Source: Prochlorococcus sp. AG-436-C05 (GTDB lineage Bacteria; Cyanobacteriota; Cyanobacteriia; PCC-6307; Cyanobiaceae). From it: DNA of 64,000 nucleotides. The notes under the pieces are model-generated. The model saw only the letters and a list, made by a program, of their open reading frames with translations. It was not told where the DNA came from and ran no database searches. The DNA lies in NCBI GenBank assembly GCA_003209795.1, contig QCPB01000001.1:62001-126000 (forward strand), given 5' to 3'. Made by a program: the position numbers and the translations under genes. Shown piece after piece: positions 62,505-64,000 of the stretch (position 1 is the first letter of the stretch; each line of letters starts with the position of its first letter).

Positions 62505-62870
62505 TTAATTTTTTATATTATCATTTTGATTCATAATTTTTTTAAACAACTTAAACTCAATAAATTCATGAATCATTTTTATATCATCTTTTAGAGATTT
62601 GTTGTTTATATTAGAAGAACCATAATTATTTAATATTTCATTATAAAATGATGATTTGTTATTTTTTGATGAATTATTTAAAATTTTTTCAATTAAAGAA
62701 GAATTCTTTGTAAAAGAAATATTTAAAAAGCCTCTAAACTTTAATGCTTCTTCAACTAATATTCCAGTTACTTTTGACTGACTATAATTATGGTCTTTTG
62801 ATATTTTTTCAATAATAAGATGAACCTCTTCACTAGGTAAGAACCCAATTCTTTTTCTATGAGAGGGCAT
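62505..62870 (-). CDS. Ribbon-helix-helix-like small DNA-binding protein (hypothetical)
   Basis: N-terminus RKRIGFLPSEEVHLIIEKISKDHNYSQSKVTGILVEEALKFRG has beta-alpha-alpha CopG/RHH spacing; variable Asn/Lys-rich C-terminus. Confidence 0.6.
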   Translation of the reverse strand: MPSHRKRIGFLPSEEVHLIIEKISKDHNYSQSKVTGILVEEALKFRGFLNISFTKNSSLIEKILNNSSKNNKSSFYNEILNNYGSSNINNKSLKDDIKMIHEFIEFKLFKKIMNQNDNIKN

Positions 62871-62885
62871 AACTCTAACTAAACT

Positions 62886-62896
62886 AGTGTAACACT
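62886..62896. promoter_or_regulatory. Palindromic element AGTGTAACACT, copy 2 (candidate operator)
   Basis: 16 bp upstream of the RHH-like start codon, adjacent to -10-like TATAAT (62907-62902, minus). Confidence 0.65.
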
Positions 62897-62907
62897 TGCA
62901 TATTATA

Positions 62908-62918
62908 AGTGTTGCACT
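62908..62918. promoter_or_regulatory. Palindromic element AGTGTTGCACT, copy 3 (candidate operator)
   Basis: 22 bp centre-to-centre from copy 2; the two sites bracket TATAAT. Confidence 0.65.
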
Positions 62919-62946
62919 ATATTATATTTAAGTCAACCAAATTCAC

Positions 62947-63111
62947 ATGCATTTTTTGATATTTCCTATAGGATTTATACTCTGGTATTTAGCTTATGAC
63001 ACGAAACCTCAAATTAATGATGAGGTAACTAATCTATGGGAACAAGAAAATATCAATAAGAGGGGTAAACTTCTAAATATTCTTAAAGAAAGTTACTATG
63101 CTTCTAAATAG
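62947..63111 (+). CDS. 54-aa membrane-anchored hypothetical protein
   Basis: MHFLIFPIGFILWYLAYDTKPQINDEVTNLWEQENINKRGKLLNILKESYYASK*; divergent from the RHH-like gene. Confidence 0.6.
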   Translation: MHFLIFPIGFILWYLAYDTKPQINDEVTNLWEQENINKRGKLLNILKESYYASK

Positions 63112-63113
63112 AC

Positions 63114-63284
63114 TTAATAGCCAATATTTCTTGACCAATCTTTGTGTTTTGAATCTAAATTTGATATTAATTGTCTTTGATATGTCAATTTGAGGTGATT
63201 TTCAATAAGAAACTTTTTAGTTACAATCATTTCATCAGAATAAAAATCTAAACAATCATCTCTAAATCTTTTTTTAATTTCCAT
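63114..63284 (-). CDS. 56-aa hypothetical protein (track start at 63302 likely over-extended)
   Basis: MEIKKRFRDDCLDFYSDEMIVTKKFLIENHLKLTYQRQLISNLDSKHKDWSRNIGY*. Confidence 0.55.
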   Translation of the reverse strand: MEIKKRFRDDCLDFYSDEMIVTKKFLIENHLKLTYQRQLISNLDSKHKDWSRNIGY

Positions 63285-63460
63285 AAAAAAATAATTACAC
63301 ATATTTATTTATATTATTCTTAATCCCTACATTCCTAAATGTTTATATTTTTTTTATCTTTGCTTAATAAAATATTAATTTAAAAATTTTAATAAGTTTG
63401 TGAAAAATGAATAATTATTTAATAGATATAGCTATACTTAAGTAAATTATTATTATAACT

Positions 63461-63616
63461 ATGAACTTAAGGGAAAGAGGTATAACTGTAGGTGATTTAC
63501 TTATAATTTTAATTATTATATTTTCAACAACCATTATAATTAATAAATATAAGAATCAAAAACAATCTAGTCTTAATAACATAAAGACAGAAATAATCAC
63601 CCTTAAAAGTTACTAA
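63461..63616 (+). CDS. 51-aa prepilin-like small protein
   Basis: MNLRERGITVGDLLIILIIIFSTTIIINKYKNQKQSSLNNIKTEIITLKSY*: basic leader, Gly, then hydrophobic stretch. Confidence 0.5.
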   Translation: MNLRERGITVGDLLIILIIIFSTTIIINKYKNQKQSSLNNIKTEIITLKSY

Positions 63617-63766
63617 TTATTTAGAGAATGGAAACTCATTAGGATTTCCATTACAAACTCTATCAAGCATTATTTCGGTGCTAGCTTTACTAACGCTACA
63701 ATCATTAGGTTTAATATAATTTGAAATTTTCTCAACTTTATTCTTTATATTGGAGGTTTCTTTCAA
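63617..63766 (-). CDS. Candidate 49-aa protein (TTG start)
   Basis: LKETSNIKNKVEKISNYIKPNDCSVSKASTEIMLDRVCNGNPNEFPFSK*. Confidence 0.45.
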   Translation of the reverse strand: MKETSNIKNKVEKISNYIKPNDCSVSKASTEIMLDRVCNGNPNEFPFSK

Positions 63767-63827
63767 CTGTAATTTAATTATATTTAATTAGTATTATTAA
63801 TCAAGTAAAGAGAAAGGACTATATTCT

Positions 63828-64000
63828 TTATCTTAATTTAACATTTGCGTAAAATGTTTCCCATTTAAGATTCTCTTTTAGATCCATAATATCATCGGAT
63901 ATTGATATTAATGTAACCATATGTAGAATTTCAGATTTATTAAGTCTTTCTGATATTATAAGCTTATTAAGCATATCTAGAACATAATTATCATTAATAT
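63828..64000 (-). CDS. Partial hypothetical protein, 5' end beyond window
   Basis: Open reverse frame to window edge: ...INDNYVLDMLNKLIISERLNKSEILHMVTLISISDDIMDLKENLKWETFYANVKLR*. Confidence 0.5.
   Translation of the reverse strand, partial: INDNYVLDMLNKLIISERLNKSEILHMVTLISISDDIMDLKENLKWETFYANVKLR

Noticed and set aside
62122-64000. Complete integrated element at the CAT tRNA
   Set aside because: No integrase and no repeated tRNA 3' end within the window; only an island-edge hypothesis is supportable

Overview
This 64-kb window is AT-rich, gene-dense and streamlined. Gene content and order are those of a high-light-type marine picocyanobacterium (Prochlorococcus-like; assignment by recognition of proteins, not by search). 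About 62 kb is ordinary core chromosome: glnA, tadA, lspA, bioY, pyk, scpB, ilvA, dxs, psaK, rpmB, htpG, suhB, ferredoxin, Hsp70/DnaJ, ribBA, argC, purN, pgi, leuS, dapF, coaD, uvrC, hemJ, cobN, ilvE, metH, pheT, rpmG, rpsR, metG, lptC, cobU, trmL, tRNA-Ser(GGA) and a CAT-anticodon tRNA. No CRISPR array, transposase, integrase or rRNA was seen. Two places do not look ordinary. (1) An ~890-bp region with no credible ORF (52661-53550) between a 59-aa ORF and pheT is packed with inverted repeats sharing AGACT/AGTCT and CTTATA/TATAAG cores, including a near-identical 22-nt hairpin module present twice in opposite orientations. (2) The segment from the CAT tRNA to the window end (62196-64000) has low coding density and only very small genes. 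These include a ribbon-helix-helix-like regulator with three copies of the palindromic element AGTGTNRCACT (two bracketing its -10 box, one at its stop codon), a divergent 54-aa membrane-anchored ORF, a 51-aa prepilin-like ORF and a 25-aa Arg/Lys-rich ORF. This looks like the edge of an accessory island.
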